DNA of 64,000 nt from Haberlea rhodopensis (GCA_907163345.1 CAJQUN010000059.1:1116001-1180000), one strand, 5' to 3'. Numbered from the stretch's first letter, positions 12,026 through 24,024 are shown. A program made the numbers and translations. The notes: generated from the sequence alone by a model not told the origin.

Positions 12026-12797
12026 TTATAGTAAATATGAACAAAACTCTCGTGCGTCAACAAAATATATGAACGAAACTCTCGTGCGTTAACAAAATAA
12101 GCAAAAAATCACCTATGTTTTTTTACTCAGCATGAATCTATTATAGTAAATATGCATGAAACTCCCCATGTATTAACAAAATATGCAAAAATTATGTTTT
12201 CTTAAACTCGGCATGAAACTCCTGTATGTTATAAAGGGGGGGGGGGGACCATATGTTTGTGATCTGTCTATTATTGTCAACACATATTTTATGATTTTTT
12301 TTGAAAATATGCAATTTTTATATGCAATTGTTGTTTATATTCTATATCCAAAACTTGAAAGAAGAATGCTTGCGTTAAAAAAAAATTTAAAATATTATTC
12401 ATAATCTATTTTAAAATTGCGCCACAAAAATTATTCACTTTAAAATCATGAATATTGTCCGTTTTAAAACTATAAGAACCAATCATTACAGAAAAGAAGA
12501 AATTAATATAGATGTAGAAAATTGGAGAGCATTCTATACAATCGAGGGGATTTTGTGCAGGATTTAAGGTTTAAAAAAAGAGAAGGTTTTTTTTTGTCTT
12601 GATAACACATTGTGGTTTCATGCCGAGTTTAAGAAGACATATGGTTTTTTTTTGCCTATTTTGTTAACACATGGAGGTTTCATGCCGAGTTTACTATAAC
12701 ACAGAAGAGATTCATGCCAAGTTTAATAAAACATAGGTGCTTTCTTTGTTTATTTATTTAACACATTGGAGTTTTGCACATATTTACTATAATATTG
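12026..12797. repeat. Foldback element with about 200-bp inverted arms
   Basis: The left arm (12026-12231) and right arm (12601-12797) are diverged reverse complements. Shared blocks include TATAGTAAATATG, ATTAACAAAATA and AAACTCGGCATGAAAC, in reverse order on the right. Each arm itself contains repeated blocks based on GGCATGAA, so internal duplication has occurred. The 370-bp loop has no gene and starts with a run of G (about 12236-12247). Confidence 0.7.
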
Positions 12798-13119
12798 GTG
12801 TTTTTTTTTGTTTTTTACCAAATTGTTTTTCCTCTCTCCTCAAATTATATTATGACTACCTTAAAATTTATTTGCTATCCGCTTTTTATGTTATTATTTT
12901 TTGCTCCTCTAAACAAAACTTCAAATTCCCCGATAGGTTTAAGATCTATTTGCTTATGTCGACGAGAGCAATCTAAAAGTTATTCATCTATTTGTCGCTT
13001 CGCTAGATTTTACCATTGTTTAAGAGCTACAAATTTGCCTATTGTCGCTTATTGCTTTGGTGTGTATCAGCTTTTACATTCATTGTACCACATGTCTTTA
13101 TTGAGTGATTTTTCAAATA
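12798..13119. other. AT-rich non-coding stretch left of the Tat element
   Basis: No recognisable gene. It is contiguous with sequence at 30466 once the Tat element and one copy of its TACTG duplication are removed. Confidence 0.5.
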
Positions 13120-13124
13120 TACTG

Positions 13125-13776
13125 TGATGTATCACCAAAAAGTATGACTACCTTCTGATAACAATAGGAAGAGAACAATACATCCCTGTGTCTTTAACGC
13201 AAATAATAATGTCAATATCGCTTAGGATCCTCACCTGAAATCACGAAATAAACATGAGAAGGGGGCAGAAGTTTTTCGGCGTGTCCCATCCGACGCTCAA
13301 GTCAGGCGAGAGGATACAAAAATATGTACTTGTAATTTAATATGATTGTCAATGAATGAGTTGATACCCCAAACTTGTATTTATAGGCAGAGATCCAAGA
13401 ATTACCATGCAGCAAAGACTCTTCCCATGTTTATTCAGATCTTATCCAGATATGCTAAGATCTTGTGAATACAATCAAATCCCAGATATTGATCCGTTGA
13501 TCTGGGACTTGCCTAGTTTAGGGGACTCCGTTTCCGTGTTCTGCCATGTATCAAGCATGGAATGAGAAGAGCTCGGCCAATGAGCTCGGACTCCAAAAGA
13601 GGTCGCCGAGAAGTTTTGGCGAAGGGACAACAGGTAAGGTGAAACACGTCGGCCAAACAGGTCGGTCCAAACAAAGAGCACGGACGAACAGGAGAGATCT
13701 TTTGAAGAAGGTCAAGTAATACACGGCGGAGTCTGTTCGGCTCATCAGGTGGTGTCTTCTTATTTAGGGGGTATCA
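13125..13776 (-). repeat. Tat 3' LTR (left)
   Basis: On the minus strand it begins TGATACCCCCTAAATAAG and ends GGTGATACATCA. It aligns with the right LTR with visible substitutions and a 9-bp difference near 13550. Confidence 0.93.
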
Positions 13777-13795
13777 CGGTCCCCCCTCTCATTCG
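13777..13795 (-). promoter_or_regulatory. Tat polypurine tract
   Basis: Immediately inside the 3' LTR, the minus strand reads GAGAGGGGGGACCG just before the LTR start. This is where plus-strand DNA synthesis is primed during reverse transcription. Confidence 0.8.
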
Positions 13796-14003
13796 AGCTG
13801 ACGTGGTAGACCAGAAGTTCGTATGTGCTGAGTTATCCTGATGAGCCAACTCTTCTGATATCCCCTAATTTAGGCGAGAATAACGGCTAAATAATTTGAA
13901 TTTTGAGTTCCAAATTTTGACCGTTGGGTTGTCTGTCTGTATCCCGAGGCCAATCCTGACCGTACAGCGCATCAGAGATCAACGACCCTGATTCGGAGAA
14001 GTC

Positions 14004-14020
14004 CCCTATATATATAGTAT
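14004..14020 (+). promoter_or_regulatory. TATA box of the antisense gene in the Tat element
   Basis: CCTATATATATAGT lies about 130 bp before the ATG at 14147, on the strand opposite to the retrotransposon. It fits a separate promoter for the antisense gene. Confidence 0.55.
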
Positions 14021-14146
14021 GCCCGGCCCCTCATTATCTACTTTTGTAACTTTTGAAACAGATTGGCTCCGACCTCTTTCGCATTATTATCCATTTTCTC
14101 TCTGAAAACTCCTAGGTACGTTTATTCTTAGCTGTTTTGTTTAAGA

Positions 14147-14845
14147 ATGTCTTCCTCCGACGCTCAATTATTTCCTTCCCCTCTAGCTGACGAAGATCTT
14201 AGGGCAGTAGATCAGTACGATTCTTTTTATCCTGAAGGGCTCGTCGTCCCTGAGGGAGTGGTTAGAACTGAGGAAGTTGAACCAACTGAGGAAGTTGTAC
14301 GATCTGGGGACCCCCAGGAAGTTGGGACCTCGGTTGGACACGAACTTCAGATTGCTGAAGCAAGCCCTCATCTTAGATCTGAGACCCCTCTTAGTAACTA
14401 TCCCTGGTACGAACTGTATGTTTCTGCTTTGGATGATTCATATGAGGGCCAAATATGCAAGCTCAGCCAAGTCCTTGCTGATTATGAATTCATATTCCCC
14501 TCTAACTCCCAACGGCCCCACCAACCTCCTGAGGGTTACTACACCTTTTTATCGTGGGCAACTCGAGGGGGTTTACGCTTTCCTCTTCCTGAGTTCTTTC
14601 AGGAGTTCAGTACCTTTTATTAGCTCAACCTTAGCCAATTCTCCCCCAACTCCTTCCGTATTTTGTGCAGTCGTGTGGTTATTTTCAGGGCGTTGGGATT
14701 ACCTTATGACAACCCCTCCCACTCTTACTTCTTCCATATCAAGTGATCCGATGAGGGACCCTGGTATGTGACCAGACGACCTGGCTGTGCCATTGTTAGT
14801 AAGATCAATGATTGGAAGAATGATTTTTTTTTTGTTAAACCTCAT
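14147..14845 (+). pseudogene. Antisense ORF of Tat element, putative-gypsy-type domain
   Basis: It starts with an ATG at 14147 (MSSSDAQLFPSPLADEDL), followed by a low-complexity acidic segment. It then reads RFPLPEFFQEF and, in the same frame, NLSQFSPNSFRIL, GPWYVTRRPG and INDWKNDFFFV. This pattern matches the 'putative gypsy type transposon' domain (PF04195 as I recall it), found in extra ORFs of plant Gypsy elements. Only two nonsense codons interrupt the frame (TAG at 14621, TGA near 14750). It is antisense to gag-pol and between pol and the 3' LTR, where Tat elements are known to carry additional ORFs. Function is unknown. Confidence 0.75.
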
Positions 14846-15144
14846 CAGCCCTAGGTCTAATGTACTGATTGGTAGATCATCTCCTGGTTCTCCCCTCTCC
14901 ACCTAAAATTTCAAAAAGAGCCTCATCTACTAAGATGTAATGAGAGCTATTGGGGGCCACTGCTTCAATTCATCTAAGCTGTTGGTGGAGGAGCTCATTT
15001 GTTTTGATGGACTGAGTCCGACCGATCTGACTTTGAGGGGGAGAGCTGGTACTTGTTCTAGCAAGCTTTAATAGCTATTTTATTCCAAGTGTTTTCTGCT
15101 AGGTCTGGCTGATCTCTTTTTTTGTTTATTCAGAGGACATAGTC

Positions 15145-16023
15145 ATGAGCTCGTTAGTGCTTAAAGCTATTCAAAAGAGAAAGCAAAAACAGGCCCACTC
15201 CCAAGCAGGCGAGGGAGTGACTATTGTGGACGTTGTGGCTGAGAGTCCTTCCGATGAGGAGGCTCAACTCTCCAGGAAAAAAACAAGCTGCACCATGGGG
15301 ATCTGCAGGGTCTGCTTCTGTAGGAGCTCAGCCTCTGAGGCAAGTTCGAGCCCAAAATGATCCGTACAACCCTCCGGATGTAGGTGAAAAAATGGGTGAG
15401 CTAGCTTGGGTCAAGAGGCATCGTGAGCGGGTGATGGAGGCCTACAGAGGAGGAGTTAGACTTGTTGGGGAGGGGCCGAGCACAGTTGTCTTACCTATGG
15501 CTCGTGACCTGGCTAATGCGGAGGATGCTCTCTATATGAACCAACTAAGCTGGGGTGACCTGATTACCTGTATCGTAGCAGTCTTACTGAGGCCATGCTC
15601 TTGATGGGGGAGTTCACATCCAGGGCTTCTTTCATCCAAAGACAGTCTCTAAAAGACACTAAGGTCTTTGAGGTTATGCAAGACTCACTGGCCGAGGCCA
15701 AATCCTTGCATGAGAAGGAAGTCTCTGAGCTTAAAGCTCAGATTGACAAGAAGATCGTTGTTGAGGCTGAGGCCCGTTCCTTGATTGAGGCACAGAAACA
15801 CCATCATAAAAATGACATGCGGGAGCTTCGTAATGAGCTTGCCCTAGCTAAGGGAGCTGATTTTTCCGAGCAGGAGCTTGCTAAGGCTCAGAAGGAGGCA
15901 GCCGAGGAGAAACAAAAATCTGACGAGATGGTGGGGGATAAGCTTCTTACTTTCATTGAGGCTGGTTTCCAAGGATGTCTCAGTCAGGTACAAGACAACC
16001 TAGCGACGTTGTCTTGTACCTGA
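15145..16023 (+). pseudogene. Antisense gene of Tat element, coiled-coil C-terminal part
   Basis: Sequence continues on the antisense strand: a basic start (MSSLVLKAIQKRKQKQ), then, after frame changes near 15290 and 15590, a strongly helical Glu/Lys/Ala-rich stretch from about 15640 to 15960 (for example EKEVSELKAQIDKK) that looks like a coiled coil. It is probably the downstream part of the 14147 gene, which had introns or has since picked up indels. The frame ends with TGA at 16021-16023, inside a perfect 16-bp hairpin (15984-16023). Confidence 0.6.
15984..16023 (+). repeat. Perfect 16-bp inverted repeat at the antisense stop codon
   Basis: TCAGGTACAAGACAAC (15984-15999) is repeated as an exact reverse complement at 16008-16023, with an 8-nt loop between. 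The stop TGA forms the last three bases of the right arm. Confidence 0.9.
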
Positions 16024-16189
16024 CCTCTCTATGGACTTTCTGGATATATAGAAAGTAGCTTCCGCTCTCCCCCTGACCTTTAGATATGAGTTCGCCCTTT
16101 TAGTTTGTACTTTGTTTTCGTAATCCCTTAGAATTGGTCTTGTTTTTTTAATGTGAGTTTAGTTTTAACATCCTTGTCTTTTTTGTATG

Positions 16190-17040
16190 GCAAAGTTAAA
16201 ACATATAGGACCAAGCATGAATTAACTCAGCCACGTTTACTAAATCACCACGTAATGGCAAAAAACAGATAAGACCAAGTATAGATTAGCTCGGCCACGT
16301 TTAATAAATTACCGCTTAATGATAAAGTTTAAACAGGTAGGACCAAGCATGACTTAGCTCAGCAATATTTAATAAATTACCCTGTAATGGTAACGTTTAA
16401 ACATGTAGGACCAAACATGGATTAGCTCGGCCACGTTTAATAATTACCACGTAATGATAAAGTTTAAACAGGTAGGACCAAGCATGACTTAGCTCGGCTA
16501 TGTTTAATAAATTACCATGTAATAGTAAAGTTTAAATAGGTAGGACCAATTATGACTTAGCTCGGCCATGTTTAATAAATAACCATGTAATGACAATGTT
16601 TAAACAGGTAGGACCAAGCATGACTTAGCTCGGCCATGTTTAATAAATCACGAGGTAATGACAAAGGTTAAACATGTAGGACCAATCATGGATTAGCTCG
16701 GCCACATTTAATAAATCACCACGTAATGGCAAAAAACAGATAGGACCAAGCATGGATTAGCTCGGCCACGTTTAATAAATTACCATGTAATGATAAAGTT
16801 TAAACAGGTAGGACCAATCATGACTTAGCTCGGCCATGTTTAATAAATTACCATGTAATGGTAAAGTTTAAACAGGTAGGACCAAGCATGGATTAGTTCG
16901 GCCACGTTAAATAAATTACCACGTAATGGTAAAGTTTAAACAGGTAGGACCAAGCATGGATTAGCTCGGCCACGTTTAATAAATTACCACATAATGATAA
17001 AGTTTAAACAGGTAGGACCAAGCATGACTTAGCTCGGTCA
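16190..17040. repeat. Tandem array, about 13 units of 62-70 bp
   Basis: Units contain TAGGACCAAGCATG, TTAGCTCGGCCACG, TTTAATAAATTACC and TAATGGTAAAGTTTAAAC in fixed order and differ by a few bases each. The array lies in the Tat 3' untranslated region, a place known to generate satellite-like repeats in this lineage. Confidence 0.93.
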
Positions 17041-17044
17041 CGTT

Positions 17045-17406
17045 CGGGTGAAAACCCTTGCTCCTGGCATAACCAGGGCTGAGGTGAGCTCGTCGTAAAC
17101 GTGCTCCTTAGGTAGGGTGAAAAACCTTGCTCCTGGAGTAACCAGTGCTGAGGTGAGCTCGTAGTAAACGTGCTCCTGATGTAGGGTGAAAACCCTTGCT
17201 CATGGCATAACCAGGGCTGAGGTGAGCTCGTCGTAAACGTGCTCATGAGGTAGGGTGAAAACCCTTGCTCCTAATGTAACCAGGGCGAGGTGAGCTCGTC
17301 GTAAACGTGCTCCTAAGGTAGGGTGAAAACCCTTGCTCCTGGCGTAACCAGGGCTGAGGTGAGCTCGTCGTAAATGTGCTCCTGAGGTAGGGTGAAAACC
17401 CTTGCT
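17045..17406. repeat. Second tandem array, about 5 units of 67-70 bp
   Basis: Units start GGGTGAAAACCCTTGCTCC and continue AACCAGGGCTGAGG, GAGCTCGTCGTAAA, CGTGCTCC. GGGTGAAAACCC is itself a palindromic core. The unit is unrelated to the adjacent array although the period is almost the same. Confidence 0.92.
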
Positions 17407-17522
17407 TTAATTTAGTTAATAAATTGTAGAAAAAAATTCTAAAACTGGTACTGCAATAATGAAATAGTATATCATCCAAAAAAAACACAATCTTTGCAAA
17501 AAGAAAAAACTAAAGAGGCGAA

Positions 17523-20500
17523 CTAAGAATAATATTTTCGGAGGTGATATGCGTTACATGGTCTCTTTAATGTCTTCTCATCAGGGTCTTCTAGGTAATA
17601 AGCTCCTGAACTTAGCTTTTCAACAATCTTAAATGGACCCTCCCACTTGGGGTCTAGCTTGCCCACTTGAACCTCTTGCATCTTTTTCAGTACGAGATCG
17701 CCGACTTGGAAAGTTTTCTGAATAACTCGTCGGTTATACATCCGTGCAATACGATTACGATAAGCTTCCATTCTGATGGCAGTAGTTTCCCTTCTTTCTT
17801 CAATTAAATCAAGGTTATCAGCTCTTCTCTCACTGTTTTGTTCATCATGGAAATGTACTCTTGATGATTCTGCTCCAAATTTCAGTTGGCAGTACCGCTT
17901 CATTTCCATAGACCATACTGAATGGTGTTTCACATGTTCCCGTCCTTGGTGTAGTTCGATAAGACCATAGGACACTGTGTAGTTCTTCCACCCAATTTCC
18001 TTTCGCTTTCCCCAACCTAACTTTAATGCTCTGCACCAGAGACATGTTGGTGGCCTCTACCTGACCATTGCTTTGAGGATACGCAACGGAAGTAAAAGCC
18101 TGATGGATTTTTAACTCTTCACACCATGCCCGGAGTAAAGCTCCCTGGAATTGCCTTCCGGTATCAGAGATGATTTTCCTCGGGACACCATATCGGTAGA
18201 TGATGTTTTTTTCCAAATGAAGTTGAAGACCTCTTTCTCAGTGATTCTGGCTAACGATTCAGCCTTAACCCACTTCGAGAAATAATCAATAGCCACGATT
18301 AAAAATCTCTTCTGAGCTTTACCTATTGGAAAGGGTCCTACTATATCAATGCCCACTGATCAAACGGGCATGTTGCCACAATTGCTTTCATCATCCTGGC
18401 TGGCTGATGCTGAAGTCTAGAGTGTCTCTGGCAACTATCACATGATATAACTATAGTAGTAGAGTCCTTCTGAATTGTAGGCCAAAAATATCCAGCAATG
18501 AGCACCTTCTTCGCAAGGAAATATGCTCCTAGGTGATTTCCACAGCATCCCTCATGGATTTCCCATAATACATAATCTGATTCTTTTGGACCCAAACAAT
18601 GCAGAAGTGGTTGAGCAAAAGACCTCTTGTACAAAATTCCTTCAATGAGTATGAATCTCTGACTCCTCTGCTTGAGTCTGTAGGCCTTTTTGGGATCACT
18701 CGGGATCTTAGCATTGGTAAGATAGTCTAAGAGGTCTGTTCTCCAATCATTTTCTTCAATAGATTCTGATGGATCATCCTGACTAGGGGTTAATTCAACT
18801 TGAAACACCACGTCTCTATTTTGCCAAGTGCGGAGAGCACTAGCCATTCTTGCCAAGCTGTCTGCTTTTCTATTCTCTTCTCTTGGGATTTGTTTGAATA
18901 TTACTTCTAGAAATCCCTCCTTGATTTTTCCTATGGTACTTGCATAGAATTGACTTCTCATTCTTAACCTCATAGACCTCATTCATCTGTTGGGCTACTA
19001 GCTGAGAATCAGAGAAGACCTGTATGCGCTTAGCTCCAACATTCCGAGCAACCCTCAATCCGGTTAATACTGCATCATACTCTGCTTCATTGTTGGAGGC
19101 CCGAAAATATAATCGTACTGCCAGCTGGACCTCATCTCCCTTGGGAGAGATCAGCACAACCCCAATTCCGCTTCCTCATTACAAGAAGAACCATTAACAA
19201 ATGCTTTCCATAAATCTTCTTTCTCGGGATGCATAATTTTCGCAATGAAATCTGCTAAAGCCTGAGCTTTGATAGCCGTGCGTGGCTCGTACTGTATATC
19301 ATACTCTCCTAGCTCAGTTGTCCATTTGACTAGTCGTCCAGAGACATCTGCACGACTGAGTATTTTTCCCAGGGAGCTGTTTGTTAACACCGTTATAGGA
19401 TGCGACGGGAAATAAGGCCTGAGTCGCCTAGCTGTTATGATCAGCATTAGGGCCAACTTTTTGATCTCTGAATACCTCAGCTCAGCATCTTTTAAGGCAT
19501 GAGATAAGTAACAGATAGGGTGCTGATCTGATTCCATTTCTTTTACTAGAACCGAGCTGATTTCTTCCTCAGTTGCTGATAAGTAGATAAATAATCGCTC
19601 TGTCAGCAGAGGCTTAGCTAGTATAGGGATTTCAGCCAGGTATTTTTTTCAATCGAATGCTTCCCCGCATTTTTCATTCCATTCAAACTTATTAGCTTTC
19701 TGAAGTATCTTGAAAAAAGGAAGACTTCTCTGAGCTGATCTAGAGATAAACCGTGACAAAGTAACAATTTTTCCTGTGAGGCGTTGTACCTCTTGAAGGT
19801 TCTTCGGATGAGACATCTCACATATAGCTTTCACTTTTTCTGGATTAGCTTCAACACCCGTCTCTGTCACCATGTAGCCCAGAAACTTTCCACTTTTTAC
19901 CCCAAACACACATTTCTGGGGATTTAACTTTAACCCATAAGACCTGAGAGTGGAAAAAGTCTCCGTCAGATCGGTTATTAGATTGGTGCCACGTTTTGAT
20001 TTTACCAGAATGTCGTCTACATATATTTCCACATTTCGGCCTAGCTGTTCTGAAAACACCTTGTCTATCAACCGCTGGTAAGTAGCTCATGTATTCTTGA
20101 GCCCGAAGGGCATAAAACATAGCAGAAGGTCCCATCCGAGGTGACAAAACGCACCTTATCTTGATCTTCCTCAGCCAAAGGGATTTGATGACCTGGAAGG
20201 CATCCTTTAAACACAAGTACTGGTGTCCTGCAGTGGAGTCGACCAACTGATCAATCGTTGGTAATGGATAACAATCCTTTGGGCATGCCTTATTAAGATC
20301 TCGGAAGTCTATGCAAATCCTCCACTTTCCCGAGCTCTTGGGTATCAGAACCACATTTGAGAGCCATGTTGGAAATTGTATTTCTCGAATATGACCTGCC
20401 CGAAGGAGTTCCTCCACTTGTTCTCTTATTACTTTATCCTTTTCAGGTCCAAAGTGTCTTTTCTTCTGTTTTACAGGTTGGGCTCCTGAAAGCACATTCA

Positions 20501-21081
20501 AACGATGTTCTAGGACGTCGGTGCTGATTCCCCTCAGATCACGAGCCCTCCAAGCAAAGATATCCTCATTCTTGATCAGACATAAGATGAGATATGCTCT
20601 TATATTTGTTTCCAAGTCCATAACTACTTTTACTTTCTGATCAGTGGTGTCGAGCTCAACTATTTCTGGCTCTTCATCTAAGCTGTTTGGGACACCTCTG
20701 TCAATAGGAATACTATACACAGTTCTTTCAATACAACCGACCTCTCGACGAGCTCATTTTCTATCTTCTTTTACCTCATCTACATAACATCGGCGGGTTG
20801 TTTTCTGGTCACCACAAAGAACCCCGACCTCTCTACCTACTGGGAATTTTAGTTTATGATGGTATGTAGAAGCTACTGCTTTGAAGTTCTTCATAGCAGG
20901 TTGGCCTAGGATTGCATTATATGATGAAGGTGCCTCAACCACAGTGAAATTGACCATTTTTGTTATGTGTGACATACCATGACCAAGAGATAAGGGCAGG
21001 GTGATCTGTCCAAGAGGTTGAATCGCATGCCCAGTGAACCCGTACAAAGGAGTTGTAATATGTTCAAACTTTGACCCTTCT
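17523..21081 (-). pseudogene. Tat pol: protease end, RT, two RNase H, integrase
   Basis: Reading right to left: end of the protease region (SSYNAILGQP, about 20900), RT with the palm (WRICIDFRDLNKACP, about 20300) and YVDDIL (about 20020), a first RNase H (to about 19250), an extra archaeal-type RNase H (NNEAEYDAVLTGL, about 19070) typical of Tat, then integrase with its zinc part (CDSCQRHS, about 18450), core (DIVGPF, about 18345; SDTGRQF, about 18160) and C-terminal part ending at 17523. Frame changes occur near 20180, 19640, 19150, 18890, 18340, 18200 and 17950, with a stop near 20755. The missing front of the protease lies beyond the nested element, at 26272 onward. Confidence 0.9.
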
Positions 21082-21086
21082 ATCTG
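21082..21086. repeat. Target-site duplication ATCTG (left)
   Basis: ATCTG here and at 26267-26271 flank the nested plus-strand Gypsy element exactly, inside the Tat protease region. Confidence 0.9.
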
Positions 21087-22827
21087 TGTAATGCCTCGAT
21101 ATGACTTAAACATGTATTGAATATGATTATGACGTAATTGTGTGATAATTACAGTCTGACATGGACTCGAGTTCGGGTTGAATCGAGTATGATACAAATA
21201 TAACAAGATATGAGTTTTCATGTTATGTGCAATGATTATTAGTTGAAACTACATAATCACTTATGGCTTGACTTGAAGGGGGTGATACATACAAGAGAAT
21301 CATATTTATGTTATGTGGAGGATATCACACATAGTTGTCCAACTAGACTAGATGCATTTGATATGCCTTTCATTTGAATTTGCATTGCATGTGGTATCTA
21401 AGAGTTGGTATAAGAAGAGCATATCAGCTTGTCCAGCACATACTACACCACCAACACCTAGTAAATCTCTACACAAGCTCCTCATTCTCTCCTTGCTCTT
21501 GTTGTTTCTTTTCTTGGATTTCAACTTGGAAATCAAGAGACAAAGTTGTGTGAAGTGAAATCAAAGTTAGTTGGTAAGAATTCCATAGTATATGATGTTT
21601 ATGTGTTGGTAGTTCATCTATATGAAAATATGATTTGTAAGCTTTATGTCTTGATTTCATATGAGATGAAATTCAATGAAAAAAGTTGTAAAAGTTATGA
21701 AAATGTATTCATATGGTGTTCAGTATTACTTTGAACAAGTTGTAATGATATGTAGTGAAGGAGAACCATGGGGATAAGCTCAAAATCATCATAGTATGAA
21801 ATTTTTGTTATCGACTGATCGATCGGTAGATGTACCGATCGATCGCTGAAACAGGGAAAATGTAAGGCAGTTCATGTAGCGATCGATCGCTGAAGGAGAC
21901 CTATCGATCGCTCGAATGTCGTAGCTATTGTATGAAATTCAGATTTAATACCGATCGATCGCTAGCTTTGTACCGATCGCTAAGGCGAGCGATTGATCGC
22001 TAGGGCGAGCGATTGATCGCTAGGAGTGCCGATTGATTGCAAGACCCAGAGTATGAATATGTTGTATTTTCTTAGTAATATATCTTTTGTATCGCATAAC
22101 AAATACGTGTTGACGTACGAGTATTGATATGATTGTGATAATGATATTAAGGTTGGTTTATATGATTGATGATATCATATGTGTATACATTGATATGATG
22201 ATATGCATGCATGTGTTGGGAGTGATGCCATGATAGGTATGCCAATGGTAGGCATATGCTTTGGCATGAGAGGTATACTCCGGTTGAGTATATGCTTGGA
22301 CTATTATAATGTGTGAGGACGGAAATATGATTTGTGCTGCTAATGTGAAGATGTGAGGAGGTTCCACTGACATATTGAGCTGAGATAGGCAAATCATATT
22401 TGTCCCATTATAACAGGGTGATAGATGATACATGTCATGACATATTTGTATTTGATAATGTATGATACAGAACAATCACAGTTTTGATGGTTTTATGATA
22501 GTGCTTTATGGTTTATGTTGCTTAGTGATATCGCACTAAGATAGTTGTTTATCTATACTCATGTTGTGTTTCTATTTCTATAGGGGCTCATAGATGTGGG
22601 AGAACGGGATTGTGAGTTGAATTCTGCTGCGAGTTGAACCACTGCATAGGAGTTGTACTTATGTTAGGTTGTTTTGCATGTATATGTGGTGTAAATTCTG
22701 TACAAATTTTGTAACTGTTGTAACAACCTACTTAATAAACTTAAAATCAGTGTATGATTTTACTAAATTCTTACTCACATATGTATATCATTTGGTACAT
22801 AACAAATTAAGTAACAAGGACCCCACA
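21087..22827 (+). repeat. 5' LTR of nested Gypsy element
   Basis: It begins TGTAATGCC and ends CCCCACA, 1741 bp. Its right 0.9 kb (about 21915 onward) matches 25315-26266. A cluster of GATCGATC-type palindromes lies at 21817-22040. Confidence 0.92.
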
Positions 22828-22831
22828 TTAA

Positions 22832-22843
22832 TGGTATCAGAGC
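22832..22843 (+). promoter_or_regulatory. Primer binding site, tRNA-Met type
   Basis: TGGTATCAGAGC occurs four bases after the LTR end. It is complementary to the 3' end of initiator tRNA-Met, which primes minus-strand DNA synthesis. Confidence 0.92.
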
Positions 22844-22991
22844 AGTGGTTCGAGAACGGGGTGAACAAGGGTAGAGGAAGTGTATTAGGGAGTTGCCTAA
22901 GCACTTGAAAGGATGTTGAGGGCATTGATGTGATGTTATACTGACATGCTTTATATATTTGTCTGTTGTTGTTAACTCTGGGTTTGCAGTA

Positions 22992-24024
22992 ATGGCAGAT
23001 AGAGTACCGCATGATGACGTTGGGGATGCCATGAGTGGCAATGCTAATGTTGGGTTGGCTTCTTGTGCCACCACCACCAGTAGGGCAAGGGCTAGTGGAA
23101 CGGGTACTGTTACCTGAGGAATTAACATTGACCCAGTTTCTGAGTTATCAGCCACCTCGCTTTGAGGGTACTGAATCAGGGGAACAGGCGGAGGAATGGT
23201 TGGAACGTGTTGAACATATCTTTGTGTCAACACCATGCGCTAAGTCAGCCTGGTTACGTTTGGCTGAGTTTCAGTTGGCAAAGGAAGCAATAATGTGGTG
23301 GAAAGCAACACTGATTGAGTTGACAGCTCAAGGACAGGTTATTGATTGGGATGTGTTCAGACATCGCTTCCCGGAGCATTACTTCTCTGTTGCTGCGAGG
23401 CAGATGAAAGAGGATGGGTTTACGAATCTGAAACAGGGAGCTATGACATTATCTGATTATGCTTTGCAGTATTCTTCATTGTTACGGTACGTACCACATA
23501 TTGTTGCAAATACAAAGGCAAAGATCACACAGTTTGTGAAAGGCTTAAGGCCTGAGTTGTTTGATAGGGTGATTTCTATAACCCTACTTCGTTTGAGGAA
23601 GCGCTGACTAGGGCCGAGATGACTGAGATTGGAGTTGGAGTTTATAAGGATGTAGGACAATCCCAAACACCTACATCAGATAGCATAAGACCTAGAGAGG
23701 AGCCATTTAAATCATCACGAGTAGGTACATCTTCCTCTAGATTTAGTGGGAAACGGTTTGTAATGCGGAAAGGAGGTGAACGAGGGAGCAAGGGACAATC
23801 CCAAGGCAGTAGTAGTAGCAGTGGTCGTGGTTTGCAATGTTTTAAGTGTGGAGGACCACATACAACTGAATAATCCAATTTGTTTTCGATGCAGAAGGGC
23901 AGGACATATGATAAGAGATTGTCCACAGGTTGGAGGACAACCTTTTGGAGGGAATGTATCTGAGAGTATAGTGCAACAGAGACCACAAATTATACCACGG
24001 ACTGGTGGGGGACAGAGATCATGA
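22992..24024 (+). pseudogene. Nested Gypsy gag remnant
   Basis: ATG at 22992 opens a frame that ends in TGA near 23118; the main gag body is in another frame (about 23110-23607: FEGTESGEQAEEWL, MKEDGFTNLKQGAMTL), the standard retrotransposon gag fold. A zinc knuckle CFRCRRAGHMIRDC is at about 23880-23921, and a second one just before (CFKCGGPH) is broken. Several frameshifts; not functional. Confidence 0.85.

Noticed and set aside
13475..13745. ORFs in the Tat LTRs (also 30168-30429)
   Set aside because: LTR sequence without domain content; the frames differ between copies.
16190..17040. CRISPR array
   Set aside because: Units are full tandem repeats without unique spacers, in a plant Tat element.
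22147..22475. Minus-strand ORFs in the nested Gypsy LTR (also 25629-25919)
   Set aside because: They lie fully in LTR sequence and are shared only because the LTR is repeated.
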